42,571 bases of DNA from Bdellovibrio sp. GTDB lineage: Bacteria > Bdellovibrionota > Bdellovibrionia > Bdellovibrionales > Bdellovibrionaceae. Numbering within the stretch: the stretch's first letter is position 1; every line of letters begins with the position of its first letter. This document shows, piece after piece, positions 1 to 6,311 of the stretch. Location of the stretch: assembly GCA_025359945.1 (NCBI GenBank), contig JANYDD010000094.1, positions 1-42,571 on the forward strand. The letters run 5' to 3'. The notes under the pieces were generated by a model. That model was not told the DNA's origin, did no database searches, and saw nothing but the letters and a program-made list of their open reading frames with translations. The position numbers and the translations under genes were made by a program.

Positions 1-117
1 CAGCCGTATCTTGATGAATTTGTATTTAGATACAATCGCCGAACTTCAAAAAGCCGAGGACTTGTTTTCCATCGAATGGTTGAGGCTGCGGTTAAATCTG
101 AACCTTATACTGATTAA
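1..117 (+). mobile_element. IS1595-family (ISXO2-like) transposase, C-terminal end, cut by the window edge
   Basis: Frame 1 is open from the first base to TAA at 115-117 and encodes 38 residues. They include YLDEFVFRYNRR and SKSRGLVFHRMVE, which is how the last part of ISXO2-like (IS1595 family, DDE-type) transposases usually reads: a Y-L-(D/N)-E-(F/Y)-x-F-R-x-N-R-R block and then an R-G-L-x-(F/Y) block. The rest of the gene lies left of the window, so I cannot say whether the element is intact. The sequence GTCAAGTGCATAGG near 124-137 could be part of the right terminal inverted repeat, but the other end would be needed to show this. Confidence 0.7.
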
Positions 118-123
118 CTTGCG

Positions 124-312
124 TCAAGTGCATAGGTTGGCGCGCGAATCATATTTAAGGGCGAAGTTCCAGAAGCGACAACTCAGATAAAGAAAAACTG
201 CAGCAACCAAGATTGAAGCAAAATAAAGTCCGGGGTCAAAAGGATCCATCAAAGCGGCGGGCGCGGATGATAAATCGAGTCTGGCTTCATTAAATTTGCT
301 TAGATAAATCAA
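124..312 (-). CDS. small single-helix membrane protein, possible partner of the toxin-like gene
   Basis: A 62-residue frame starting at TTG, 10 bases after the stop of the toxin-like gene on the same strand. Residues about 29-51 form one hydrophobic segment (YFASILVAAVFLYLSCRFW) that would span a membrane; the tail is short and charged. There is no good ribosome binding site, and the frame lies between a transposase end and another gene, so it may be chance. If real, its position directly downstream of a toxin-like gene is where an immunity protein would be expected. However, a membrane immunity protein would be an odd match for a cytoplasmic RNase. No family is recognised. Confidence 0.3.
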   Translation of the reverse strand: MIYLSKFNEARLDLSSAPAALMDPFDPGLYFASILVAAVFLYLSCRFWNFALKYDSRANLCT

Positions 313-322
313 ACTTTTCTGA

Positions 323-1561
323 TCATTTGGTTTTTTGAATGAACTCTTTGTTTTTTCGAAGAAAGTAATCCAGTTGATCGCCCGGATTTTTAAAGCTTCC
401 CAATTTATAGTAGGTGATCAAGGATCCTGCGTTATCAGTCACCAGAAATTCATTAGTCTCCGGATCCCACTTAGTATAAATTTTTGAGTCCGGGTCAAAT
501 CTTACTAGCTGGGTAGGCTTTTTAGACTGGCCAAATTCAATTGCACGCTTTTGGTAGTCCTCGGGTGTTCCAATGCGAAAGTCTTGCATCCCATGGCGTT
601 TGTAATGTTCGTCAAGGCCTTGTGATGTCAGAAACCCAGCTCGGGAAGGTGGAAGGCTTGGGATTAGCTGACGAAATGCAGCCAATCGCTCAGGAGGAAT
701 TTTCCCACTATGTTTTTTCTGAAATTGTTGAAGGGCTTCTAAAAAGCGACTGTTTCCGGACAGACTTTTAAAGACGGATTTTAAAGCATTTATGTCGGCA
801 ACCACGGCCCCCACGGCCAACGCAATTCCAGATCCTCCGGAGCTTAGGCTGGTAAGTCCTCTGACGATGCTCTTTTCAAGGATCGAACATGTCAGTTGGT
901 CAAACACTTCAGGCGCAGCAGCCATGACCTTTTTTGCCGATTCTACCATTTGTTGGAGCTCATCTGGAAAATTTGAAAGTATTTTTATTGCTTCCGCCAG
1001 TTGCGAGAAGACTTCACCACTTACAACCATGTGCAGGGTTTCCTTAGTCTGTTTGACAAACGTCTTTACCATTTGCCGCGGATCGAATTCGCAAGACTTT
1101 AGAATCTCTAAGCTGACCGCTGATCCAAAAAAATTGTCTAGCAAAGGATTGACCGTTGGTCGCGGAATGCATGTTCCCGCCTGAGCCGCGGGCAACAAAA
1201 ACCTAGTGACCCAAGACCGTGGGTGACCAAATGTCCTTTCGATCCAAGTTTTATCGCAGCCTTTACAGTAAAGAAGACCACCACCAGGAGGACTCCAAAA
1301 TGTCTCGGCACTTCGGTGAACGACGGCCGCTTGCATAAGTTGGAGGTTTCCTGACCACATCAGAATCACAGATTTATCTTCGTTCCATGCTACGGTTTGA
1401 ATGATGTTTGCTTTGGAAAAACTGGCTACAAAAAGATTCTGGTCGAGTTCCTGTTGAAGTTTTTTGGGAATAGATACAGTAGCAGTAGTGAACTTTAAGC
1501 TTGGTGCGGGATCCGCAAACGCCGTAGTTGAAAATAAAAACAATAAAAGTCGATACGTCAA
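323..1561 (-). CDS. secreted protein with polymorphic-toxin-like C-terminal nuclease domain
   Basis: About 412 residues. I prefer the TTG start at 1561 because AAGGTGG lies 5 bases upstream; the GTG at 1570 is inside that site. The first 17 residues form a signal peptide (LLLFLFSTTAFA, cleavage before DPAP). A YCKGC motif follows near residue 100. The middle is helical and ends in a glycine-rich hydrophobic stretch (SGGSGIALAVGAVVADI, about 240-257), similar to pre-toxin segments. The last 90 residues contain EHYKRHG, WDPETNEFLVTD, LITYYK and GDQLDYFLRKN. They match in order the pattern F/Y-x-x-H-G, Y/W-D-P-x-T-N-E-F, T-Y/F-x-K and N/Q-L-D-Y-F. That pattern is common at the C-terminus of bacterial polymorphic toxins and is assigned to the BECR/RelE-like RNase group. 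The role as a toxin is inferred; an anti-prey or anti-competitor effector would fit a predator. The transposase end lies 0.2 kb downstream. Confidence 0.62.
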   Translation of the reverse strand: MTYRLLLFLFSTTAFADPAPSLKFTTATVSIPKKLQQELDQNLFVASFSKANIIQTVAWNEDKSVILMWSGNLQLMQAAVVHRSAETFWSPPGGGLLYCKGCDKTWIERTFGHPRSWVTRFLLPAAQAGTCIPRPTVNPLLDNFFGSAVSLEILKSCEFDPRQMVKTFVKQTKETLHMVVSGEVFSQLAEAIKILSNFPDELQQMVESAKKVMAAAPEVFDQLTCSILEKSIVRGLTSLSSGGSGIALAVGAVVADINALKSVFKSLSGNSRFLEALQQFQKKHSGKIPPERLAAFRQLIPSLPPSRAGFLTSQGLDEHYKRHGMQDFRIGTPEDYQKRAIEFGQSKKPTQLVRFDPDSKIYTKWDPETNEFLVTDNAGSLITYYKLGSFKNPGDQLDYFLRKNKEFIQKTK

Positions 1562-1579
1562 AATTTCCACCTTAAGATC

Positions 1580-1606
1580 TTATCGCCTTTTTGCCTAGAT
1601 TCTAAA
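1580..1606 (-). promoter_or_regulatory. possible weak FliA (sigma-28) promoter of the toxin-like gene
   Basis: On the minus strand TTTAGAAT (1606-1599) and GGCGATAA (1587-1580) are separated by 11 bases. The -10 differs from the sigma-28 consensus GCCGATAA at one position; the -35 matches only about half of TAAAGTTT. Transcription would begin near 1573, leaving just room for the AAGGTGG site before the TTG start. This is an inference from spacing and the -10 only. Confidence 0.3.
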
Positions 1607-1774
1607 CTCGGCGTAAGTCTCAAATTGGTCGTTGTGTGGTTGTTATGTGCATGGTCCTGATAGTGCTAACATCGACCCATTTCACGGCAGCCTTGAGCCT
1701 GGTCGGATTCCATAGACATGCCTGGCTGGCCATTGATTTTGCACTATCTCCTTCTACGAACGAAGGAGTCAGCG

Positions 1775-1978
1775 ATGGAACAAAAAATTCAATACTTTGA
1801 AAAAGTGGAAACCGACAATCAAGAGACTTTTGTCCAGAATCAAAATCACTGTATCTTGTGTGGCGAGACCCTAGAACTGCACCATATCCAGGATCGCGAT
1901 CAAAATTTGATTCATGAAGAAGCCTTTTGTCCATCTTGTGAAGTCAAAGCTCGAGACAAAATTTACAACTTAAATTGA
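1775..1978 (+). CDS. small zinc-ribbon protein
   Basis: 67 residues. The ATG at 1775 is chosen because AAGGAG lies 6 bases upstream; the longer frame from 1718 has no binding site. The protein carries CILCGETLELHH and then FCPSCEVKAR, that is, two C-x2-C knuckles about 27 residues apart, with additional His residues between them. This is typical of a small zinc ribbon that holds one Zn ion. The N-terminal 25 residues are polar and acidic. Its role is unknown; candidates are a nucleic-acid-binding or structural adaptor protein. It is convergent with the following minus-strand gene, with only 2 bases between the stop codons. Confidence 0.7.
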   Translation: MEQKIQYFEKVETDNQETFVQNQNHCILCGETLELHHIQDRDQNLIHEEAFCPSCEVKARDKIYNLN

Positions 1979-1980
1979 CA

Positions 1981-3219
1981 CTACTTTGCGGCAATTATTT
2001 GACGAGTGGCCCAGAAGTCGCCGTTAATTTGACTGTCGCGAGTCCCTGCGAATGAATTTTTAACTCCTACAGGGTAAAAATTTAAATCCTCGATCCATTG
2101 ATTGACCAAAACCAGTCCGACGTCGAAACGGTGTTGAAAGGCCTGAACTTTTTCTGGCCCACTGATCAAGACCGCAAGCAGACCAAACGGGGATAGATTC
2201 ACCCACTTTGCAATATCAAACGGATACTTAACTGAATTTAAGAAATAAATTGGAAGCTTCAAATCCAGAGTGTGAAGCTCTGAGCATTGTGGTAAATCTT
2301 TGACCAGTGTCGCCTTCATCATCAACTGATGATCTTCAATTTTGACTTCGCCGCCAGTAAGAATTTTTCCCTCTTCACTTTGAATTTGTCTTAAGACTTT
2401 TTCAACCACTTCTAAGTTTGAGTTAAAAACAGGGAACCATGTTTTTGGAAATAAAGAGATTAATTTTTCCTGCAATTGTTTTTCTAGCTTCTCGGTGGTC
2501 ATAATTCTATGTGCAGTCCACGGAGTTTGACCAAGGCCTGAAAAAAGTGCTTTTTTCAAAAGCTCAGACTGCGACTGAAAACTTTCATCAAAGACGCACA
2601 AGAAATTCTTTGCACCCTTATGCAGCTGAAGTTTTTTTGGATTCGTCATTTGAACCGCGGCTACAGCTTGAAGTATTTCTTGCCCCTGATCATCTTCACA
2701 AAATCCAATCAGCCCGCCGACCCCTGGGTGCTGGGACAAAAATAAAAAATCAGAAAAATTTTTACTCTCTACAAAAGTGATCAGGCCATCTGGAATCCCA
2801 AGTTCCCGAAGAATCTTTTTGATCGTCGCGTAAATTGTTGAGGGTGTTGAGGTCAGAGCCAAAAGACCATGGCCCAGACAAATGCATTTTAAAATAGTTT
2901 CAAGCAAGATGCGGCTAAAGAAACGCGACGGAAGATTTAAGCAGTAAAGTGTAGGACTAACGTAACTTGATTCAAGGACCAAGCAATCAACCTCCGCATC
3001 TTTGGGCAGAGAAAAAAATGGATGATGTAAAAGGCTTTCGTCGATTTGATCAATCCGCTGAATCTCGCGCTCAAAAAGCGCGCGATTTTCTACAAGTTCC
3101 TCAAGAAAATTTCGGGCCAGTTGGGCTTGCACTTTTATCAGATCGATTTTTGGACCACCGGACTGCAAGCCGGCCAGTATTTTTTTATTTTTTTGAATGG
3201 CTAAAACAAGTTCAGTCAC
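1981..3219 (-). CDS. aldehyde-dehydrogenase-fold protein without catalytic residues
   Basis: 412 residues, GTG start with AAAGG about 3-8 bases upstream. Landmarks of the ALDH fold are present in order: GVGGLIGF (about 166-173), LHKGAKNFLCVFDE (about 198-211), where active enzymes read E-L-G-G-K-N; GLGQTPWTAHRIM (about 229-241), where they read G-Q-x-C-T; and FYPVGVKNSFAGTRDS near the end, where they read P-F-G-G-V-K-x-S-G. The catalytic Cys position is Pro and the general-base Glu of the ELGG motif is not present. The protein is also shorter than the usual 450-500 residues. It is therefore probably a pseudoenzyme or binding protein derived from ALDH; the substrate is unknown. The 380 bases upstream hold a structured leader that ends in an intrinsic terminator, so expression may be attenuated. 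Confidence 0.6.
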   Translation of the reverse strand: MTELVLAIQKNKKILAGLQSGGPKIDLIKVQAQLARNFLEELVENRALFEREIQRIDQIDESLLHHPFFSLPKDAEVDCLVLESSYVSPTLYCLNLPSRFFSRILLETILKCICLGHGLLALTSTPSTIYATIKKILRELGIPDGLITFVESKNFSDFLFLSQHPGVGGLIGFCEDDQGQEILQAVAAVQMTNPKKLQLHKGAKNFLCVFDESFQSQSELLKKALFSGLGQTPWTAHRIMTTEKLEKQLQEKLISLFPKTWFPVFNSNLEVVEKVLRQIQSEEGKILTGGEVKIEDHQLMMKATLVKDLPQCSELHTLDLKLPIYFLNSVKYPFDIAKWVNLSPFGLLAVLISGPEKVQAFQHRFDVGLVLVNQWIEDLNFYPVGVKNSFAGTRDSQINGDFWATRQIIAAK

Positions 3220-3268
3220 TACCTTTACACCTCGACGCTATATTTATTACGAGAAGGGTAAGAAGTCG

Positions 3269-3311
3269 AAAAAAAAAGGCCAACCGATTTTTTAAAAAAA
3301 AGGGGTTGGCC
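3269..3311 (-). terminator. intrinsic terminator in front of the aldehyde-dehydrogenase-like gene
   Basis: Read on the minus strand, GGCCAACC (3311-3304) pairs perfectly with GGTTGGCC (3285-3278). An internal A/T-rich part can also pair (T and A runs 3301-3288). A run of nine T residues follows directly. Hairpin plus T-tract is the classic Rho-independent form. It lies about 50 bases upstream of the start of the gene at 3219 and points the same way, so it either ends an independent small RNA or acts as an attenuator for that gene. Confidence 0.75.
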
Positions 3312-3606
3312 ATCAACAGATCTGCTTTTTATAGACAGATGAGTTTGGACGAACAATTGCAGTCCGGTATGGACTGGCAAAGTTATCAGTGAGGACTCTT
3401 AAAAAATTTCTTTAAATCGACCAGCGGCTAAAAATTAACCAAAGGTTCAACTTCAAGAGAATCTTAAGAGGCCATCACCTCCGTCTTGGTAAAGTGATCA
3501 TTTATGTACACCAAGCATCACCCCCTTTCTCGCCACATGAGTGGCAGATTTCAGTTTACGCGGGTAGGGCCGCCAACGTAAAGTCTAATTTATTATGAAA
3601 CTCAAT
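3312..3606 (-). ncRNA. candidate structured leader or small RNA with overlapping mini-ORFs
   Basis: This gene-free stretch has several perfect short hairpins (plus-strand positions): TTTACG/CGTAAA around 3555-3582, GCCAC/GTGGC 3533-3545, CTTGGT/ACCAAG 3485-3515, GAGG/CCTC 3468-3481, CAGTCC/GGACTG 3360-3376 and CAGAT/ATCTG near 3319-3340. All lie upstream of a minus-strand intrinsic terminator. On the minus strand there are four mini-ORFs joined by stop-start overlaps: 3538-3518 (6 codons), 3518-3498 (6), 3501-3475 (8) and 3475-3464 (3). Two sites, 3517-3530 and 3474-3482, are complementary to the 16S rRNA 3' tail at 13 of 14 and 9 of 9 positions. CATAAT at 3598-3593 may be a -10 element; no good -35 is seen. 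Either a cis-acting attenuator or a trans-acting RNA would fit; no known RNA family is recognised. Confidence 0.4.
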
Positions 3607-3665
3607 ATCGAGACCTGCGACAAAGTTTTTCGCTAAAATTATCTTGGTCACCAACACGAGAGCTT

Positions 3666-4322
3666 ATGTCCATTATCAAAAAATTATTTTTAAAAAAAAA
3701 GAATTTTACTCTAGAGATTCCGCAGATGGAAATTTCGGATCAAGGTGTGACTTGTTTAATTGGGCCTTCAGGGTGCGGCAAGTCGACCGTCCTCAACGCC
3801 TTGCTGGGCTTTGAGACCGTGTCGTCGCTGTCGTGGATTTGGGACGGAAAAGATTTAGCTAAATTACGCACGGAAGATCGCCGAATCGGAATGGTTTACC
3901 AGTCGTACGAATTATTTCCTCATTTGAGTGCTCAACAAAATATTTTATTTGCGCCGCTAGCCAGAAAGATTTCGAAGTCTCAGTACCAAGATAAATATGA
4001 CCGACTGGTTGAACAACTGATGTTGGGCCTATTTTTAAAAACACGCGCGTCTTTGTTGTCTGGCGGAGAAAAGCAAAGGGTTGCATTAGCTCGCGCGATT
4101 TTGTCTGCGCCTAGAATTTTATTTTTAGATGAACCTTTCTCGGCGTTGGATAGCGAACTTAGAAAAGAATCTCGCAGAAATGTTAAACGGGTTCTTGAAG
4201 AAGAAAAAATTCCTGCAATCTTGGTCACTCACGAGCCCGCGGATGTGGAAATATTAGGCCAAAAAATCATTCGAATGCAGCAAGGTCGAATTGTTAGTGA
4301 AGAGATTATTGGATCAAACTGA
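3666..4322 (+). CDS. ABC transporter ATP-binding protein, orphan
   Basis: 218 residues with all nucleotide-binding motifs: Walker A GPSGCGKST (about 33-41), Q-loop in MVYQSYELFPH (about 77-87), signature LSGGEKQRVALARA (about 127-140), Walker B ILFLDEP (about 147-153) and the H-loop in LVTHEP (about 180-185). The layout resembles small importer ATPases of the ThiQ/PotA type that would couple to an inner-membrane permease. No permease or binding protein is adjacent: the neighbours are the leader region upstream and a flagellin downstream. Its partner must therefore lie elsewhere or be lost. The N-terminus is lysine-rich (FLKKKNF) and the start has no strong ribosome binding site. Confidence 0.85.
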   Translation: MSIIKKLFLKKKNFTLEIPQMEISDQGVTCLIGPSGCGKSTVLNALLGFETVSSLSWIWDGKDLAKLRTEDRRIGMVYQSYELFPHLSAQQNILFAPLARKISKSQYQDKYDRLVEQLMLGLFLKTRASLLSGGEKQRVALARAILSAPRILFLDEPFSALDSELRKESRRNVKRVLEEEKIPAILVTHEPADVEILGQKIIRMQQGRIVSEEIIGSN

Positions 4323-4445
4323 GAAAACTGATTCACTTGAGCCTCGTTATAATGACCCCTAAAAAGATGTCTCAAAGATATTTTAGCGCTTGAAAGTCTT
4401 TCGAAATTCTCTGAGTGAGACAAAAACCAAATAATTATTGCTACT

Positions 4446-4464
4446 TAATGCAATGCATTATAAT
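4446..4464 (+). promoter_or_regulatory. sigma-70-like -10 element overlapped by a perfect palindrome
   Basis: TAATGCA-A-TGCATTA (4446-4460) is a perfect 15-base palindrome. Its right arm runs into TATAAT at 4459-4464, which is a consensus -10. TTGCTA lies 15 bases upstream of it, a short -35 spacing. The site is 114 bases before the flagellin start. A repressor or activator binding here would sit on the promoter. A FliA-type element like the one before the second flagellin was not found in this gap (4323-4577). The gap also holds the hairpins AGACA/TGTCT (4505-4518) and GTGGC/GCCAC (4543-4558) just before the binding site. Confidence 0.4.
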
Positions 4465-4577
4465 ATTTAGATGACTGCTGAATGAGGTTTTAAGAATCAG
4501 ATTTAGACACTTCTGTCTGTGAAAAAAAGAAAGCGATCTTGGGTGGCGTGACAGCCACGAACCAGGAGGCTCTCAAG

Positions 4578-5408
4578 ATGGGATTGCGTATCACGACCAA
4601 CGTCGCGTCTTTGACGGCTCAAAGAAATTTGGGCCTGACACAAAGAACGATCGAAAAATCAATGAAACAACTAGCAACGGGTAGTCGGTTTGCGGATACA
4701 TCTGAAGGCGCGGGAGAATTTGCCGTGTCAGAGCTTCTTCGCGGGCAGATCAGCGGAATGAAGGCGGCGAAAAACAACGCCGATTTCGCGAACTCGTTTG
4801 TGGCAGTGGCAGAGGGCGGGCTGAATGAACAAAATAATATCCTTGTGAGAATGAGAGAGCTGGCCATCCAAGCTGCCAGTGACACCCTGGGCGATGAAGA
4901 ACGCGGTTACGTCAATTTAGAATTTCAACAATTGATCTCTGAGACCGATCGGATCGCCAAAACCACTAGTTTCGGAACTCAAAAACTTTTGATGGGCGAA
5001 GGAAAAACCTACGAATTCCAAATCGGCGCCTACAACGGCGAAGACAATATCGTTCGCTACGTGGCCGACACCAACACAACATCATCTTCGTTAGAGATTG
5101 AAGGTCTTAGCATCGACGACAAAGATTACGCCAGAGACAGCTTAGAAGCCATCGACACAGCCACTGGAAAAATCGCACAAGCTCGCGCCCAATTCGGAGC
5201 CATCCAAAGCCGCTTGCAAAGTGTTTCCAACAACGCCGACGTGCAAATCGAAAACTTATCTGCAGCCCAATCCAGAATCGCAGATACAGATGTAGCGAAA
5301 GCGGTCTCAGAAATGGTGCGTAGCCAAGTGTTGCAACAATTCCAATCCGTAGTCCTAGCGCAAGCCAACCAACTGCCGCAGCTGGCGCTGAAGTTGATTA
5401 GCTCGTGA
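4578..5408 (+). CDS. fliC: flagellin, divergent N-terminal signature
   Basis: 276 residues, filament subunit exported through the flagellar type III system. ATG at 4578 is chosen because AGGAGG ends 9 bases upstream and flagellins start MGLRI/MALRI; the frame from 4539 only adds leader sequence. The D0/D1 N-terminal region runs to about residue 130. The D0/D1 C-terminal helices follow from about 190, with SRIADTDVAKAVSEMVRSQV and a terminal QANQLPQLALKLISS. There is no variable D2/D3 insert, as in other Bdellovibrio flagellins. Oddly, the normally invariant S-G-x-R-I-x-x-A-x-D-D-A-A-G-L-A-I block reads TGSRFADTSEGAGEFAVS. A role as a minor or specialised filament protein is possible. It stands alone, without other flagellar genes nearby. 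Confidence 0.9.
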   Translation: MGLRITTNVASLTAQRNLGLTQRTIEKSMKQLATGSRFADTSEGAGEFAVSELLRGQISGMKAAKNNADFANSFVAVAEGGLNEQNNILVRMRELAIQAASDTLGDEERGYVNLEFQQLISETDRIAKTTSFGTQKLLMGEGKTYEFQIGAYNGEDNIVRYVADTNTTSSSLEIEGLSIDDKDYARDSLEAIDTATGKIAQARAQFGAIQSRLQSVSNNADVQIENLSAAQSRIADTDVAKAVSEMVRSQVLQQFQSVVLAQANQLPQLALKLISS

Positions 5409-5537
5409 TGGCTTTGAATACGAAATTTTTTTAGATAGTTAGCTAGCCGATCCGGATTTCGTGTCTTTGACTTTTTGAGGGCCTTTTTCATCTACTAGCC
5501 AATCGAATTTTGGGCAGATCTTTGCTTCCGATCCATT

Positions 5538-5972
5538 TCACTTCATTACCTTCATTAAAGTTTCGCTTTGGCAATAGTCTGATTCTGTACCTTCAGTTTG
5601 AAGAGACAGAAACTGGCAACTGGAATCAAACCTAGCCAGGTATCCGACAGGTCTTTTCTCTGCATCTCTTCGGAAAAAAATAAGCTTGTACCCAGCCCAT
5701 GTTTTCGACGCTGCAATCGCGTTCGAAGGGTTCAGGTTACTAAAGTAGCTGTCTGGAGTCTTGATTAATGAAGCTTCGTTTTTAAAATTTTCAGAAGAAG
5801 GCGTTTTCTCGAGATAGGCATTTGCATTGGCTAGCTTTTCCTTTGCTTCAGCAACCATTTTTTTAAGATGCTGGTTGAGTTTAGGCGATTTTTCTGAAGA
5901 CAATTTGCTAGCGGCCTTCTCGGCGCTAATCAGCTCCTTATTTACCCAATCAGCACGTGTATTTCCAGCTCA
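5538..5972 (-). pseudogene. exported-protein gene with disrupted 5' end
   Basis: The frame from TTG at 5903 gives 121 residues, but the same frame is open up to 5969 and reads AGNTRADWVNKELISAEKAA before it. At 5972-5970 a TGA interrupts it; the codons before the TGA (KKCQTKDP) still look like the same protein and then reach another stop. A single C-to-T change of CGA (Arg) would explain the TGA. The product is rich in Lys, Ser and Ala, with a helical first half, and has a pair of Cys near the C-terminus (SSCQFL and SDYCQ). No family is recognised. No start codon with a binding site is found for the extended frame, so I treat it as a decayed gene; a short functional product from TTG 5903 is the alternative. 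Confidence 0.4.
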
Positions 5973-6311
5973 CGGGTCTTTGGTCTGGCATTTCTTTTCT
6001 TACTTCTAAATGACCACGATGAATTGACAGAAAAGATGTTCAACTTAAAAGGGCACTCGCCACTAGCTGCCACTAAAGATGTCAGTTTTGCATTTCAAGA
6101 ATCAATTCGATGGGCTAACTCAGATGCGTATTGCTTGGAATCGGAAGTATAAAAATGTCGGTCCACAATGCTCATTTGCTCCCCCCACCTTCCGGAGGAT
6201 TCTGCGATTAGAATATGTTGGTCAAGGTGTTGGCGATTCTTTCGTCCCCTACAGAGCGATTTTTGTGCTAGCGAATGGATTACGTGCGGAATTAGTTTTC
6301 AAAATTAAATT
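5973..6311. other. stretch without a convincing gene
   Basis: Between the decayed gene and the HNH gene. One plus-strand frame (6079-6315, 78 residues, basic, no ribosome binding site, no recognisable motif) spans part of it and ends inside the stop region of the HNH gene. I regard it as probably fortuitous. No hairpin or repeat of note. Confidence 0.4.

Noticed and set aside
2967-3392. Plus-strand frame of 141 residues opposite the aldehyde-dehydrogenase-like gene
   Set aside because: Mostly antisense to coding sequence, rich in Arg and Lys as shadow frames are, and it crosses the minus-strand terminator.
3472-3530. Displaced 16S rRNA 3' end
   Set aside because: Only the tail sequence matches; the bases before it do not resemble the conserved end of 16S rRNA, and there are two copies.
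3312-3606. Known RNA families (RNase P, tmRNA, 6S, SRP RNA, c-di-GMP riboswitch)
   Set aside because: None of the signature sequences that I know for these was found in the interval on either strand.
5420-5462. ACGAAAT/ATTTCGT inverted repeat as the terminator of the first flagellin
   Set aside because: A loop of nearly 30 bases and no T-tract directly after the stem.
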